Assembly (NCBI GenBank): GCA_964565715.1
Contig: CAZMGG010000050.1
Location: 1-34,936, forward strand
Origin: CAZMGG01 sp964565715
GTDB taxonomy: Bacteria; Planctomycetota; UBA1135; UBA2386
Direction of reading: 5' to 3'
Length of the DNA stretch: 34,936 nt
The notes under the pieces were generated by a model, which was not told where the DNA came from, did not search any database, and saw only the letters and a program-made list of their open reading frames with translations. Every line of letters begins with the position of its first letter. The stretch's first letter is position 1. A program made the translations under genes and the position numbers. This document shows, piece by piece, positions 34,307-34,936 of the stretch.

Positions 34307-34936
34307 TCATTCCTCCCCCGCCTCGTCCCCCAGCTTCGTGTAGAGGGTCCGCCGGCTGATCCCCAGCAGGCGGGCTGCCTGGGCCTTGTTGCCCTGGGCT
34401 TCCTGCATCGCGCGGGCGATCGCCCACTGCTCCAGGCGGCGCAGGTCCAGATCGACCGGGGAGGCACCGCTCGCCGGATCGGCCGCCGCCGCCACCTCCG
34501 GCGACAGCATGTCGGGCGTGATCGGCCGGCCCGCGGCCAGCGCCCAGACGCGCTGCATCTCGTTCTGCAGCTGGCGCAGGTTGCCGGGCCAGCGGCGGGC
34601 GGACAACGCGGTCAGCAGGCCGGGCGGCAGCTCCGGCACGGCGGCGTCCCCGGCGGTGAGCCGCAGGAAGTGGCGCGCCAGGGCCGGCACGTCCGAGCGG
34701 CGCTGGCGGAGCGGCGGCAGCGTCACCGACACCACCGCCAGGCGGTAGTAGAGGTCCTCGCGCAGGCGGCCCTCGGCCACGGCGGCCAACGGATCGCGGT
34801 TGGTGGCGGCGATGACCCGCAGGTCCACCTGCCGCTCCTGGTCGCCGCCGACGGGCCGCACGCGCTGGTCCTGCAGGAAGCGCAGCAGCTTGACCTGCAG
34901 GTCCGGCGGCATCTCGGTGACCTCGTCGAGGAAGAG
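34307..34936 (-). CDS. Sigma-54-dependent transcriptional activator, C-terminal part (cut by window edge)
   Basis: The last 209 residues of a bacterial enhancer-binding protein; the 5' part lies beyond the window. Visible in order: Walker B LFLDEVTEMP, sensor I VDLRVIAATNRD, the arginine-finger region REDLYYRL followed by LPPLRQRRSDVPAL, the sensor II region RRWPGNLRQLQNE, and a C-terminal Fis-type helix-turn-helix (GNKAQAARLLGISRRTLYTKL). The GAFTGA loop and any sensor domain are outside the window. The protein would bind an upstream site and drive sigma-54 RNA polymerase. A perfect 8-bp dyad right after its stop and a sigma-54 promoter 100 bp further on make the next gene its likely target. 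Confidence 0.95.
   Translation of the reverse strand, partial: LFLDEVTEMPPDLQVKLLRFLQDQRVRPVGGDQERQVDLRVIAATNRDPLAAVAEGRLREDLYYRLAVVSVTLPPLRQRRSDVPALARHFLRLTAGDAAVPELPPGLLTALSARRWPGNLRQLQNEMQRVWALAAGRPITPDMLSPEVAAAADPASGASPVDLDLRRLEQWAIARAMQEAQGNKAQAARLLGISRRTLYTKLGDEAGEE

Overview
The window is very GC-rich, densely packed DNA with short intergenic gaps and a codon third-position GC bias strong enough to leave long antisense open frames. The gene content fits a Planctomycetota-like bacterium with an LPS-bearing outer membrane. It has a large Ser/Thr protein kinase fused to a signalling-ATPase-like and helical-repeat region, HEAT-repeat and carboxypeptidase-regulatory-like secreted proteins, a Kdo/WaaP-type kinase beside a family 9 glycosyltransferase, a TDD-superfamily (Tsr3/DTW) protein, and several large secreted proteins that share a C-terminal domain. 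The taxonomic placement is inferred from gene content only.

Layout. 1-6.6 kb: a NuoE-NuoF fusion (minus); a secreted HEAT-repeat protein (plus); a minus-strand NUDIX-LOG pair with overlapping start and stop, divergent from a plus-strand ADP-ribosylglycohydrolase and a GAF protein. 6.6-14.7 kb: cysteinyl-tRNA synthetase (minus), divergent from the 1122-residue kinase; a membrane-anchored protein with carboxypeptidase-regulatory-like repeats whose frame runs on into the antisense of a Kdo-kinase-like gene. 14.7-21.7 kb: heptosyltransferase-like GT9, a trypsin-like protease with four PPC-like repeats, a TDD-family protein, and a DUF4212 plus sodium:solute symporter pair. 21.7-31.9 kb (all minus): a beta-helix protein interrupted by an in-frame amber codon, a SUFU-domain protein overlapping a membrane cytochrome c, a six-blade Kelch protein, Lon, an unrecognised secreted protein, and glycerol kinase. 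31.9-34.9 kb: a 522-bp non-coding interval, a secreted protein of unknown function, and the 3' part of a sigma-54 activator gene.

The most notable region is the right end. A sigma-54 activator gene is followed by a perfect dyad, then a canonical -24/-12 promoter, then a secreted-protein gene. Downstream of that gene lie three tandem copies of a roughly 105-bp element, each closed by a perfect 12-13 bp inverted repeat with mirrored changes between copies and an invariant 16-nt core. A terminator-like hairpin then precedes glpK. This looks like one transcription unit with a tandem structured 3' RNA, or a leader of glpK.

Two further window-wide signals stand out. Nine genes for non-exported proteins have a TA-rich -10-like hexamer only 6-10 nt before the start codon, suggesting leaderless or near-leaderless mRNAs, whereas several exported-protein genes have clear Shine-Dalgarno sequences. 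Four unrelated secreted proteins share a roughly 110-135 residue C-terminal domain that may be a lineage-specific sorting or anchoring module.
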